From Dermabacter vaginalis (GTDB lineage Bacteria; Actinomycetota; Actinomycetes; Actinomycetales; Dermabacteraceae), in contig NZ_CP012117.1 of the NCBI RefSeq assembly GCF_001678905.1, positions 682,001 to 746,000 of the forward strand: a DNA stretch of 64,000 bases. The letters run 5' to 3'. The position numbers and the translations under genes were made by a program. Position 1 is the stretch's first letter, and every line of letters starts with the position of its first letter. Positions 52,601 through 60,840 of this stretch are shown in pieces. The notes beneath the pieces are model-generated. The model ran no database searches, had not been told where the DNA came from, and saw only the letters and a list, made by a program, of their open reading frames with translations.

Positions 52601-55451
52601 CGCATCCGTGCCGCTGGCGAAGGCAACCATCGTCACCGGCCGAAGTGACGGACAGCCTGGCGACACGCTGCTTCTTACCTACCACCTGGTTCTGGTCGAT
52701 GGTTGGTCGCGTGCAGTGATGCTGCAAACCTTCCTCGAGAGGCTGACGTTGAGGTCCGGCCAGGCCCGCACGCAGGGTGCGGGAGAGTTGGTTCCTCGCG
52801 GTTGTTCTATTGCTGACGCCCTGCTCGAGTCCGTTGACAATCGCAAAGAGCAGGCAGATAGCGACTATTGGGTACATCGCCTAGAGACGTTGTCTCAGCC
52901 CACGCTCGTTGCCCCGCAGGCCGCGGATATCTCTTCAGAGCACGCTGGTAGCGAGTTGCCTCGCCAGGTGTTTGCCGAGGTCAGCGAGCAGCTGACCGGC
53001 GCACTGCAGGAAAAGATCCGGGCGCAGGCCGTGACGTTGACCTCCGTGGTCAACGCAGCCGTGGCCGTGGCCTTGGGTGCTGTCACAGGGGATTCGGATG
53101 TGGTGTTTGGTCAGTCTGTCAGTGGCCGCGATGCCTTGAGCGACCCCGCCATGTCTGATGTGGTGGGAGTGCTGCTCAACACAGTGCCAGTGCGAGTGAC
53201 AGCTCGGCCCGGCCAGAGCATAGAAGAACTGGTCCAGGATGTTTATCGCCAGCGCATCGAGGATATGGACCACGATTCCGCGGACCTCGGCGCCATCCAG
53301 CGGCAGCTGGGGGTAGGCACGCTGTTCGATTCCATGGTGGTGGTGCAGAACTTCCTCGATCCGCAGGCAGCAGCGGAACTTCGGGAACGCCACGGGGTTG
53401 TGGAGGAGCGCGCGGAAGATTCCACGCACTTCCCTCTGACCTGGGTATTCACTCCGGGGCCGAAGCTGGGCATCAAGCTGGAATTCCGCCACGACGTGGT
53501 GGACGAGTCCCTCGCACATTCCGTGCTCAAGGCCGCGACCGAAGTCCTGACCGCGTTTGTGGACACACCAGAGGTCCCGCTCGCTCAGCTGGCCCAGTTG
53601 GCGCCAGCCCGAGCGGAGGATTCTTCCCCGCAAAGCACGACGGAGCAGATGGCTTCCTGGCAGAAGGCCGAAGGCATTGACCGCACCATTGCGGATGAGC
53701 TCAAGGACACCGCCCAGCGCTTCCCAGATCGCATCGCGCTAGCGGATGACGCACAGCAGTGGACGTTCGGTGAGCTGATTGCTCGCTGTTCCGACATTGC
53801 GGAAAAGATCAAGAATTGCGGCGTGACCAGCGGCGATACTGTCGCCATTGCGGTGGAGCGCTCCGCGCATTCGGTGGTGGCTCTGCTGGGAGCCCTGTGG
53901 GCAGGGGTGCGCTACGCGCCGCTTGATCTGACGCACCCCGATGGGCGGCTCCGGGTCCTCGTGGAGGACAGCCAGCCCGCAGCCGCGCTGGTGGACTCGA
54001 GTTCTCGGGAGCGCATGGAGCGGATCGGTGCGCTTCCTTGCGTCGACGTCACCACTGCCGATTCCCACGCCACCACCCACACGCCTGCGGCGGTGCCCGG
54101 GGACGATGCCTACCTGATGTACACCTCCGGATCGACCGGCAAGCCCAAGGGCGTGGTGATCAAGCATCGCGGGCTGCACAACATGCTGGACAATCACCGG
54201 CGCAAGATCTTCGCCCCAGCTGCTGCCGATGGGCGGACGTTGCGGATCGCGCATGCCATCAGCTTCGCCTTCGATATGTCGTGGGAAGAGCTGTTTTGGC
54301 TGGTGGAAGGCCACGAGGTGCGGATCTTCTCCGAGGATTTGCGACGCGATGCTGCGGCCATGGTTGAGGCCATTCGCGCGCATCAGGTGGATGTCATCAA
54401 CGTCACCCCGACCGTTGCCGAGCAGCTGCTCGCGGAGGGGATGCTGGAATCCGGCGCGCATCGCCCGCGGCTGGTGCTCTTGGGCGGCGAGGCTGTCTCG
54501 CACGGCGTGTGGGAGACCTTGCGAAAGGCCGATGACGTGCGCGGATACAACCTCTATGGACCCACCGAGTACACCATCAACGCCCTGGGTGCTGGCACGG
54601 ATGAGAGCGCCACGCCTGTGATCGGAATGCCGGTGGATCGCACGGCGGCGTTCGTTTTGGACCCGTGGTTGCGCCCCGTTCCTACAGGAGCGCCGGGTGA
54701 GCTCTACCTCGCGGGCAGCGGCTTAGCGCAGGAGTATCATGGGCTCGCGGCGCGCACCGCCAGCTCCATGGTCGCCTGCCCGTGGGGCGCCCCGGGTGAG
54801 CGGATGTATCGCACGGGAGACATCGTCCGCGTGCGTGCGGATGGCATGTTCGAGTACCTCGGACGCAGCGACGATCAGGTGAAAATTCGTGGTCACCGCG
54901 TGGATCCCGGCGACGTCTCGGCCGCCGTGTCCCGCGGCGTTGATCCCCGCATCCTCCACTGCGTGACCGTTCCTGTTCGTATATCCGACGACACACTCCT
55001 GGCCTGTCACCTCGTGGCCCCACAACTGCGCGATGCGGACCAGGGGGAGCGGCAGAGTTTCCTGACTGGCGTGCGTAATGCATTGCGCGAGGAACTGCCC
55101 AGCTACATGATCCCGGATCGATGGTCGATCGTGGATGAGTTGCCGGTGACGTCGAATGGAAAGACCGACCTTGCTGCACTGGGTGAGGGAGAAAGGATCA
55201 CGGAGAAGGGCCGCGAACCGGCGAACGAAACCGAGGAGATCACGGCGGAGCTGTTTGCCGAATCGCTAGATATTGAGCCCGAGGACGTGCCGGTGGATGC
55301 TGATTACTTTAACATGGGTGGGCACTCCATGGCGGTCATCAAGCTCTGCGCACTGCTGCGTGGAGAGCTGGGAGTGGAGGTTGGCGTGCGCGAATTCTAC
55401 GGTCTGCGGACAGTCGAGCGCGTGGCGGAGTTTGTGGAGGCGCGCTCGTAG
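49614..55451 (+). CDS. Coelichelin-type NRPS, C-terminal part (rest of A2-T2-E2-C2-A3-T3)
   Basis: Continuation of the same synthetase in the -1 frame from about 49614 (MVSELVDCPVLVV, 1,945 codons); frame sequence upstream of this is a shadow. A2 (YTSGSTGRPKG near 42) has code D-F-W-S-I-G-M-V-H, one residue from the threonine code DFWNIGMVHK. T2 LGGDSILA is near 432. E2 has HHAVIDSASW near 608. C2 has YHLVLVDGWS (first His replaced by Tyr) near 1,023. A3 (near 1,502) has code D-M-E-N-L-G-L-I-N, equal to the hydroxyornithine code DMENLGLINK. T3 MGGHSMAV is near 1,899. There is no thioesterase, as in CchH. It converges with the esterase gene, two bases apart. Confidence 0.92.
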   Translation: MVSELVDCPVLVVSEQTMSGEAKPPAGRSASVARANDIAYVIYTSGSTGRPKGVAVTHANVTAMLGNARSHVEFSQEDVWSISHSFAFDFSVWEMWAALSSGGRAVVMPYALMRSPEDAAEVLRAEAITVLSQTPTAFAALEPHLGQDSAVRTVIFGGEALEARAEAAYCSAHPNVRFINMYGITETTVHVTAHECSENAGEARSPIGRPMDGLRTYVLDAQLQPVQPGETGMMYVAGPQVTAGYWGLASTTASRFVADPFVGGGARMYCSNDMAKVLNNGHLDYVGRADRQVQLRGYRVELGEIESALEKVSGVREATVVVVDLPEGQVPGALLITDSRADAKAITSRAAAAARDALPAYMVPQLFAVSTQVPQTINGKRDERAILDFLGEIPAAQEASGTSDLVEAISQAIADALRLDRAEVEPDSDFFRLGGDSILAIRVTHALARADLNVTPRDFFLGRTPRKIAERVTPQATQQKIQETRQSQEEALPKDGHQEISGAFPIPAMLRRQMERGMSDRFVQARRLDLGPVAVEDLEQALQQVAQAHPMLRTRVDTSSAFAHFVGAEGDGPMVVRALDVDALIDHIDIAAGRSVVLGCVDGYVKAVAHHAVIDSASWMILEDDLRDALAGRRILSGQASYKDLCLQELHDAHTAAAQDALHWSELATLPRPVEDSNQWSTDHVSTLEVNIDGQTAQVLQSVAPDVMGVDVQDLVAGLVTVAVARTMGTDARSWAVDVEGHGRPADHSYGRTLGWFTTIAPVEIPLADPADAARAAAEMRALHEDGTAPDRRTYQALRYTHPQGQRTLAHGAQILVNYLGRGETGAVLHAPGDAACQWTDYLVEADVWSSERAVSMELSVVNAVISAERLRSAIGEVARELQEHVSREQSSGRRAPLSVLQRGIWFQSQVAAPGAYVAQTALTFDRRLDAEAVVEAFRDTVTVHPAMGAEFHTDASGQPVQNLPWSGQGIDLPVETTEGDLEAIMHADRSAGIDLASVPLAKATIVTGRSDGQPGDTLLLTYHLVLVDGWSRAVMLQTFLERLTLRSGQARTQGAGELVPRGCSIADALLESVDNRKEQADSDYWVHRLETLSQPTLVAPQAADISSEHAGSELPRQVFAEVSEQLTGALQEKIRAQAVTLTSVVNAAVAVALGAVTGDSDVVFGQSVSGRDALSDPAMSDVVGVLLNTVPVRVTARPGQSIEELVQDVYRQRIEDMDHDSADLGAIQRQLGVGTLFDSMVVVQNFLDPQAAAELRERHGVVEERAEDSTHFPLTWVFTPGPKLGIKLEFRHDVVDESLAHSVLKAATEVLTAFVDTPEVPLAQLAQLAPARAEDSSPQSTTEQMASWQKAEGIDRTIADELKDTAQRFPDRIALADDAQQWTFGELIARCSDIAEKIKNCGVTSGDTVAIAVERSAHSVVALLGALWAGVRYAPLDLTHPDGRLRVLVEDSQPAAALVDSSSRERMERIGALPCVDVTTADSHATTHTPAAVPGDDAYLMYTSGSTGKPKGVVIKHRGLHNMLDNHRRKIFAPAAADGRTLRIAHAISFAFDMSWEELFWLVEGHEVRIFSEDLRRDAAAMVEAIRAHQVDVINVTPTVAEQLLAEGMLESGAHRPRLVLLGGEAVSHGVWETLRKADDVRGYNLYGPTEYTINALGAGTDESATPVIGMPVDRTAAFVLDPWLRPVPTGAPGELYLAGSGLAQEYHGLAARTASSMVACPWGAPGERMYRTGDIVRVRADGMFEYLGRSDDQVKIRGHRVDPGDVSAAVSRGVDPRILHCVTVPVRISDDTLLACHLVAPQLRDADQGERQSFLTGVRNALREELPSYMIPDRWSIVDELPVTSNGKTDLAALGEGERITEKGREPANETEEITAELFAESLDIEPEDVPVDADYFNMGGHSMAVIKLCALLRGELGVEVGVREFYGLRTVERVAEFVEARS

Positions 55452-55453
55452 AT

Positions 55454-56458
55454 TCAGCCCAGCAATTCGGCGAGTGCCGGGATGATCCCGTGGCGCCACA
55501 TCGCAGGGTCGTGGCCACCGGGCGTGCGGTGATTGGTGGTGGGAAAGCCGCGGCGTGTCAGGGCATCGGCCACTGCATCCACGTGTCGTTGCATGGGCGG
55601 CTCTTCTGCACCGCACGTCAGTACGATGCGTGCCAGACCGGAGCCACTGTGAGCCGCAGGATTTTCGAGTGAGGGGCCAGTGAGCTGTGCGGCAATGTCG
55701 CCTCCTGCGGGCCCGTCCGAGAGCGTGTCCGCGAGCTCTGCAGAACGGTCAGCGGACCACCAGACGGCAGGGGACTGGGCGATGGCTCCTTTGATTGCAG
55801 GCGTGGTTTCGGTGGAAGCCGTAAGAGCTGCGCGCAGGGCGGAGAGACCGCCGAAGCTTTGCCCCACCAGGACTATGTGGCTGCTGTTGATGATCGGCGG
55901 TAGCTCGGTGGCCAGTGCGCTGGCGAATGTTTGGGAGGTGTACTCCTCGCTGCGGTCTTTGGCTGCCGGCAGGAAGACGCGGTTGATCTGGGGGATAAGC
56001 CCTGCCGTGACTGCCCGGTCCAGTGCGCCCGTGAGGTCATGCAGATGGATCCAGTCATCGCCATCCAAAAACACCACGGTGGTATCCGCACCGCGGTCAT
56101 CGAGGCGCGCGGTGCAGCGCCTGCCGAATACCTTCCGGTCGATGGACAGGCGTGCGCCGGGCAAGTCCGCGATGACTTCTGGGGAGCGAGGCGGCCAGAG
56201 TGTCTGGTCCACAGAATCGCCGCTCAATAGGCTCGCCTGTGGGCCTGCGCCGTGTGCGTTATGTGGATCGGGATATTTCAGCTCGCCGGATTGAAAGCTA
56301 TAGGTCACTGCTGAGTGCGCCGGGATGCGCACATCGACGGTGGACATCGATTCGGTGAGCTCGACGTTCGAGCGGTAGGGGTCCGGGAAAACGAGGGCTT
56401 CCGCATCCGCGGGCACCGAGATTCGGTGAAGGGTGGTCACGTCCGGGGAGTCTGGCAT
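55454..56458 (-). CDS. Siderophore esterase (Fes/IroD/CchJ-like alpha/beta hydrolase)
   Basis: A 334-aa cytosolic esterase. An N-terminal beta domain (about 1-110) like enterochelin esterases precedes an alpha/beta hydrolase domain with nucleophile elbow VLVGQSFGGLSAL (Ser near 198) and a C-terminal GGHDPAMW carrying the catalytic His. In the coelichelin cluster the NRPS is accompanied by such an esterase (CchJ), thought to act in product release or in iron release after uptake. It is divergent from the formyltransferase gene, and the two share a DtxR-type box in the 59-bp gap. Confidence 0.85.
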   Translation of the reverse strand: MPDSPDVTTLHRISVPADAEALVFPDPYRSNVELTESMSTVDVRIPAHSAVTYSFQSGELKYPDPHNAHGAGPQASLLSGDSVDQTLWPPRSPEVIADLPGARLSIDRKVFGRRCTARLDDRGADTTVVFLDGDDWIHLHDLTGALDRAVTAGLIPQINRVFLPAAKDRSEEYTSQTFASALATELPPIINSSHIVLVGQSFGGLSALRAALTASTETTPAIKGAIAQSPAVWWSADRSAELADTLSDGPAGGDIAAQLTGPSLENPAAHSGSGLARIVLTCGAEEPPMQRHVDAVADALTRRGFPTTNHRTPGGHDPAMWRHGIIPALAELLG

Positions 56459-56488
56459 GAAAATTGCGCCACTTTCATCATTGACTAC

Positions 56489-56507
56489 ATAGGTAAACCT
56501 AAGCTAA
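56489..56507. promoter_or_regulatory. DtxR/IdeR-type iron box, esterase-formyltransferase intergenic
   Basis: ATAGGTAAACCTAAGCTAA matches the 19-bp DtxR consensus at 14 positions. It lies between the divergent starts at 56458 and 56518 and could repress both genes when iron is plentiful. Confidence 0.7.
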
Positions 56508-56517
56508 CATCCCCTGC

Positions 56518-57462
56518 ATGCGAGTTGCTGTTTTCGGCTATCAGTCGTGGGGACACCGGACGTTGTCTGCGGTCATCAATGCTGGTCATGAAGTAGTTTT
56601 GGTAGTTACGCACCCTGCCAGCGATCACCCTTATGAGCAAATGTGGGCAGACTCCGTTGAGGAGCTCGCCAGCGAACATGAGCTCCAGGTGTGTGTCACT
56701 GAGCGCGTGGGTCAAGACGTCATTGAGGCGTTGCGCGATGCTGCACCAGACATCATCGTGGCCAACAATTGGCGAACCTGGCTTCCTCCCGAGGTTTTCA
56801 GCCTGGCCAAGCACGGCGCATTGAATGTCCACGATGGTCTCCTGCCCGAGTACGCCGGATTTTCGCCCATCCTGTGGGCGCTGTTGAACCGGGAAACTCA
56901 CGTGGGCGTCACTGTGCACGAGATGGATGAAGTGCTGGACGGCGGACCCATCGTTGCCCAGCGCGCGATCCCCGTGGGTCCGCAGGACACCACCACGGAT
57001 CTCGTGGCCAAGACCATCGACCTCATCGAGCCCCTCGTGGAACGCGCATTGAGTGACGTCGCCCAAGGCACCGCCACTGCGCAACCTCAAGATCCCACCC
57101 GCGCTACGTACTTCCACAAGCGCGGCGAGCAGGAATCTCGCATAGATTTCACCCAACCTGCGGAAGATATCGCCTTGCTGGTCAGGGCGCAGTCCGACCC
57201 GTACCCCAATGCTTACTTTGAATTCCGAGGCCAGCGCGTCCGCGTGCTTTCCGCGCACGTCTCGCAGGGCCGCTTCGGCGGAACCCCCGGCCGAGTCACC
57301 ATCCCTCACGAGGGAGGAATCGCGGTGGTCTGTGGATCGCCCCGTGCCAACGTGCCGGCGCCGGCGATTGTTCTGGATCGTGTTCGTCTCGACGACAACT
57401 CGGAACTGACCGCCACCGAATTCTTTGGACATAGGGCTGGATATATCCAACCAAAGGTTTGA
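56518..57462 (+). CDS. Hydroxyornithine formyltransferase (CchA-like, methionyl-tRNA formyltransferase family)
   Basis: A 314-aa N10-formyl-tetrahydrofolate-dependent enzyme that should formylate N5-hydroxyornithine for the NRPS. The N-terminal Rossmann-type formyltransferase domain (about 1-180) shows the folate/catalytic set: ANNWRTWLP, HGALNVHDGLLPEYAGFSP and VHEMDEVLDGGPI, with conserved Asn, His and Asp. A smaller C-terminal Fmt_C-like domain (about 205-305) follows. It is not the housekeeping Fmt because it lies in a siderophore locus behind an iron box. The A1 code for formyl-hydroxyornithine fits its presence. Confidence 0.87.
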   Translation: MRVAVFGYQSWGHRTLSAVINAGHEVVLVVTHPASDHPYEQMWADSVEELASEHELQVCVTERVGQDVIEALRDAAPDIIVANNWRTWLPPEVFSLAKHGALNVHDGLLPEYAGFSPILWALLNRETHVGVTVHEMDEVLDGGPIVAQRAIPVGPQDTTTDLVAKTIDLIEPLVERALSDVAQGTATAQPQDPTRATYFHKRGEQESRIDFTQPAEDIALLVRAQSDPYPNAYFEFRGQRVRVLSAHVSQGRFGGTPGRVTIPHEGGIAVVCGSPRANVPAPAIVLDRVRLDDNSELTATEFFGHRAGYIQPKV

Positions 57463-57527
57463 CCTTTCCCTTTTGTGTACGGGCCACGCCTCGCGCGGAA
57501 ATCCGTCACCAGTAACAACGGAGAAAA

Positions 57528-58544
57528 ATGACACTCAAGAAGATTCTCGTTAGCACCGCTGCTGTGCTGACCTTGGGCGCGGCACTGACCGCTTGCTCGA
57601 CTGATGACCAGTCCGGAAATTCCGGGGACTCCCAGGCAGTCAACGCCGAGCAGGGCGCATTCCCCACCACCATCGAGCACCGCTACGGCTCCACCGAAAT
57701 CAAGGAAGCCCCGCAGCGCGTGGTCTCCTTGGGCTACACGGATCAGGACGCACTGCTGGCGCTGGGAGTTACTCCTGTCTCCGTGAAGTACTGGGACGGA
57801 ATGACCCCGGATGGTCAGGCTGCGGGCAACTGGTCCAATGACAAGATCGAGGGCGACACTCCTCGGATCGACAAGGACACAGAAGTCAACGCGGAAGCCA
57901 TCGCCAAGGACAATCCAGACCTCATCGTGGCTGTGTACTCGGACATCGATGAAGACACGTACAAGAAGCTGTCTGAGATCGCCCCTGTCGTCGTACAAAA
58001 GGGCGAATACGAAGAACTACAGCAACCATGGGACGTGACCACGGAAGAGATCGGGCAGGCCGTGGGCAAGCCTGAAGAGGCAAAGCGCCAGGTGGAGCAG
58101 GTCAAGGAGAAGTTCGCAGAGCTCAAGGGCCGCCACCCAGAATGGGCCGAAAAGGAACTCGGCGTGGCCACTGTCTCCGACGAGAGCCTGGCTGTCTTTG
58201 CCGAGGGCGATCCGCGTAGCCGCTTCTTCACCGAGCTGGGATTCAAGATCAACCCGGCCTACGCGGGCATCACCAAGGACAAGTTCTACGGTGAGGTCTC
58301 CAAGGAAAACGCAGACCAGATCAACTCTGACGTGCTGGTGTGGGATCAACTGTCTTACTCTCCGAAGCAGAGCAAGGCTTCTGTGACCGAGGATCCGATC
58401 GTGGGCAAGCTGCCCGCCGTGAAGGACGGACACAGTGTCTACCTGGAAGGCGACCTGGAAAAGGCCTTCGGATGGCAGACCGTGCTGAGCCTGAACTACC
58501 TGCTGGACAAGATCGAGCAGCCGTTGGCAGACGCCACGAAGTAG
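57528..58544 (+). CDS. Iron-siderophore binding lipoprotein (FepB/CchF-like)
   Basis: A 338-aa lipoprotein with a basic N-terminus, hydrophobic core and lipobox LTAC (Cys23), followed by a disordered linker and a class III periplasmic-binding fold: APQRVVSLGYTDQDALLALGVTPVSV, NPDLIVAVYSDIDEDTYKKLSEIAPVV and the second lobe with RSRFFTELGFKI. It delivers ferri-siderophore to the FecCD permeases encoded at 61.7-63.9 kb. It lies 65 bases after the formyltransferase gene and probably shares its iron-regulated promoter. A strong terminator follows. Confidence 0.9.
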   Translation: MTLKKILVSTAAVLTLGAALTACSTDDQSGNSGDSQAVNAEQGAFPTTIEHRYGSTEIKEAPQRVVSLGYTDQDALLALGVTPVSVKYWDGMTPDGQAAGNWSNDKIEGDTPRIDKDTEVNAEAIAKDNPDLIVAVYSDIDEDTYKKLSEIAPVVVQKGEYEELQQPWDVTTEEIGQAVGKPEEAKRQVEQVKEKFAELKGRHPEWAEKELGVATVSDESLAVFAEGDPRSRFFTELGFKINPAYAGITKDKFYGEVSKENADQINSDVLVWDQLSYSPKQSKASVTEDPIVGKLPAVKDGHSVYLEGDLEKAFGWQTVLSLNYLLDKIEQPLADATK

Positions 58545-58560
58545 TCTGAATCAACCGCCG

Positions 58561-58593
58561 AACCGCCCCGCATGAACGTGCTGGGGCGGTTTT
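58561..58593 (+). terminator. Rho-independent terminator after the binding-protein gene
   Basis: AACCGCCCC and GGGGCGGTT pair perfectly around a short loop and are followed by TTTG. It lies 16 bases after the lipoprotein stop and also faces the convergent SIP gene. Confidence 0.8.
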
Positions 58594-58641
58594 GCTGTTG
58601 CTGGCTAGGGGACGGGCACTCACGGGGATAACGGATGCACG

Positions 58642-59364
58642 CTAGGGGCGAGCCTTGCCGACGAACCAATAAGGGCACCACAGGATGTTGTCCTTGTTGA
58701 GCTGCCAAGTCTTGATGGCGTGGGAGCGCACCACCTTGCAGAAATCCCCCTCCCCGGCGACCCACACATAGTCCACGTCTGGGTGGGGCTTGTGCTGTCG
58801 ATTGCGCGAGGACTCAACGTCAATGTTGGCGAGATGCTCGGCGATGGCCTGCGCATAACCGTCAGAAGGTGCGGAGATCCGGGTGAGGCTGCTTAGACGG
58901 TTGCGCCAATCTTCCAGGTGGGGCTCTGAATCGGAATCGGTACTGGTGACCGCGATGACGTGCGTGGAAGCGAGCTGTTCGGGATAGAGCGTGGCGAGGT
59001 ACTCTAGGATCGCGCGCATGGAAGGCAGGGAGGTGGGATCTGCCACCAGTAGTTGTGTGCGGTGCTCGCGATGCCACAGGCCTTGGCAAGTCCACAAGCC
59101 AGCAGGGTCGCCCGGCTGTGCGGACAAACACCACGAGAGCCCTGGGCCGGAGGTGGAGTGGACATCTTCCGCAGACACCCCGTGCGTAGCGACGTCAAAC
59201 GCCAGCAAGCCGCGGGCTTTGTCGAGGTGGCGCACGGTGTACCACCGCAGGTTGGGCCGCACTTCGGGAGGCATTGCTGCCACGGCAGCCCGTATGTTCA
59301 GGCCCTCGATGGGTGTGGCGGCGAAGTCCTCCGGAGAACTAAAGGGCTGATTCGGTGGCGGCAT
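58642..59364 (-). CDS. Siderophore-interacting protein (SIP, FAD-dependent ferric reductase), N-terminally short
   Basis: A 240-aa flavoprotein expected to reduce and release iron from the imported siderophore. The flavin motif is seen as [11 protein letters not shown] (RxYTxR) and the C-terminal half has [35 protein letters not shown] and CPYWFVGKA (like YWxxG). SIPs normally have about 60-80 residues of beta barrel before RxYT; here there are only about 40, and a stop codon lies six codons upstream of the ATG. The 5' end abuts the rplX/rplE fragment, so the gene may have been trimmed when these were joined. Confidence 0.75.
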   Translation of the reverse strand: MPPPNQPFSSPEDFAATPIEGLNIRAAVAAMPPEVRPNLRWYTVRHLDKARGLLAFDVATHGVSAEDVHSTSGPGLSWCLSAQPGDPAGLWTCQGLWHREHRTQLLVADPTSLPSMRAILEYLATLYPEQLASTHVIAVTSTDSDSEPHLEDWRNRLSSLTRISAPSDGYAQAIAEHLANIDVESSRNRQHKPHPDVDYVWVAGEGDFCKVVRSHAIKTWQLNKDNILWCPYWFVGKARP

Positions 59365-59408
59365 CAGTAGACCGAAAACTCATCCGGACCCGGGAAGGAC
59401 ATCTAACG

Positions 59409-59981
59409 ATGAGCGAAAACTACACTCCACGCCTCAAGTCCGAGTACCGTGCAGAAATCCGCGAGAAGCTGAACTCTGAGTTCAACTACGACAACGTCAT
59501 GCAGATCCCAGGCGTCACCAAGGTGGTCGTCAACATGGGTGTCGGCGACGCTGCTCGCGATTCCAAGCTGATCAATGGTGCGATCGAAGATCTCACCCTG
59601 ATCACCGGTCAGAAGCCACAGATCCGCGTTGCGAAGAAGGCTATCGCTAACTTCAAGCTCCGCGAAGGCATGCCCATCGGCGCTCGCGTTACCCTGCGCG
59701 GCGACCGCAAGTGGGAGTTCCTGGACCGTCTGCTGACCGTCGCGCTGCCACGTATTCGTGACTTCCGCGGCCTGTCTGACCAGCAGTTCGACGGCCACGG
59801 TAACTACACCTTCGGCCTGAACGAGCAGTCCATGTTCTACGAAATCGACGTAGACAAGATTGACCGTCCACGCGGTATGAACATCACCGTGGTCACCACT
59901 GCGACCAACGATGATGAGGGACGCGCCCTGCTCCGCGAGCTGGGCTTCCCATTCAAGTCCAAGCAGAACTCCGGCGAGTAA
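59409..59981 (+). CDS. rplE: 50S ribosomal protein L5, isolated copy
   Basis: A full-length, 190-aa L5 that binds 5S rRNA and helps form the central protuberance. Family sequence is clear: [57 protein letters not shown] and [24 protein letters not shown]. The ending [18 protein letters not shown] and the overall text look most like Corynebacteriales. Start at the ATG at 59409 after GGAAGGA. L5 normally sits in the spc operon after rplX and before rpsN/rpsH; here neighbours are siderophore genes. The bases before it read GKDI-stop in one frame, resembling the end of rplX. It carries its own terminator. Probably a hitchhiking second copy. Confidence 0.93.
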   Translation: MSENYTPRLKSEYRAEIREKLNSEFNYDNVMQIPGVTKVVVNMGVGDAARDSKLINGAIEDLTLITGQKPQIRVAKKAIANFKLREGMPIGARVTLRGDRKWEFLDRLLTVALPRIRDFRGLSDQQFDGHGNYTFGLNEQSMFYEIDVDKIDRPRGMNITVVTTATNDDEGRALLRELGFPFKSKQNSGE

Positions 59982-60027
59982 TTCCCGCTTCTGTTTGAAC
60001 GCCGGGCCTCTCGGCGACTTGGCTTAG

Positions 60028-60068
60028 AAAACCCGCACACTTCTTTGTTGAAGTTGGTGCGGGTTTTT
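60028..60068 (+). terminator. Rho-independent terminator of rplE
   Basis: AAACCCGCAC (60029-60038) pairs with GTGCGGGTTT (60057-60066), with inner ACTTC/GAAGT pairing, followed by TTTCT. It lies 47 bases after the L5 stop. Confidence 0.85.
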
Positions 60069-60191
60069 CTGTGCAATGCCTGCGTTTCATGCTGACTATC
60101 TATGAACCAGGCGCAATCGGGCACGCCTGCCTGTATTCCGGTCAGAAACCGGGGTAAGAATAGACCAGTTGTTTTCTAGAAGGGATTCCCT

Positions 60192-60830
60192 GTGCACTTA
60201 AGCGACCTCATGGACGCCACCACCCTGCTCCAGAACTTTGGCGGCTGGGCGCTCGGCGGCATTGCGCTGATTATCTTTATTGAATCCGGCGTGCTCTTCC
60301 CGTTCCTCCCCGGCGATTCCATGCTGGTCACCGCGGCAATCTTGCGCGATCAGCTGGGCTTGAACGTTCCGATTCTGGTGGGCGTGGCCATCGTCGCGGC
60401 GTTCTTGGGCGACCAGGTAGGTTTCTGGCTCGGCCACCGCTTTGGCCGCAAGTTGTTTAAGCCCGACGCCAAGATCCTCATAACCGAGCACCTCGAACAA
60501 GCCGAGGCTTTCTTCCTGAAGTACGGGCCGTTGGCTCTGGTACTGGGGCGCTTCATCCCGATCGTGCGTACCTACATTCCCGTGGCCGCTGGTACCGCGG
60601 AGATGCCGTACAAGAAGTTCGTGGGATGGAACGTCACGGGTGCAGTGCTGTGGATTGTCAGCATGGTCGGCATTGGCGTGCTGCTGGGGGATATCCCGGG
60701 CATTGCGGATCGCATCGACATGATCGCCATCGTCATCGTGCTGGTGTCTGTGACTCCGGTGGTGATTTCCGCGATGATCAACTGGCGGAAGTCCAAGAAG
60801 ACTCCCGCCCAGGAGCTGATGGAGGACTAA
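60192..60830 (+). CDS. DedA family membrane protein
   Basis: A 212-aa protein of the DedA/VTT family, implicated in flipping or recycling lipid carriers such as undecaprenyl phosphate. Typical elements are FIESGVLFPFLPGDSMLVTA, GDQVGFWLGHRFGRKLF and LGRFIPIVRTYIPVAAGTAEMPYKKFVGWNVTGAVLW, the last holding the reentrant-loop Arg residues. Start is a GTG at 60192 after AGAAGGG. It follows rplE and its terminator; I cannot say whether it came with rplE from the donor or is part of the siderophore locus, for which it has no obvious job. Confidence 0.88.
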   Translation: MHLSDLMDATTLLQNFGGWALGGIALIIFIESGVLFPFLPGDSMLVTAAILRDQLGLNVPILVGVAIVAAFLGDQVGFWLGHRFGRKLFKPDAKILITEHLEQAEAFFLKYGPLALVLGRFIPIVRTYIPVAAGTAEMPYKKFVGWNVTGAVLWIVSMVGIGVLLGDIPGIADRIDMIAIVIVLVSVTPVVISAMINWRKSKKTPAQELMED

Positions 60831-60840
60831 GCCCTGATCG

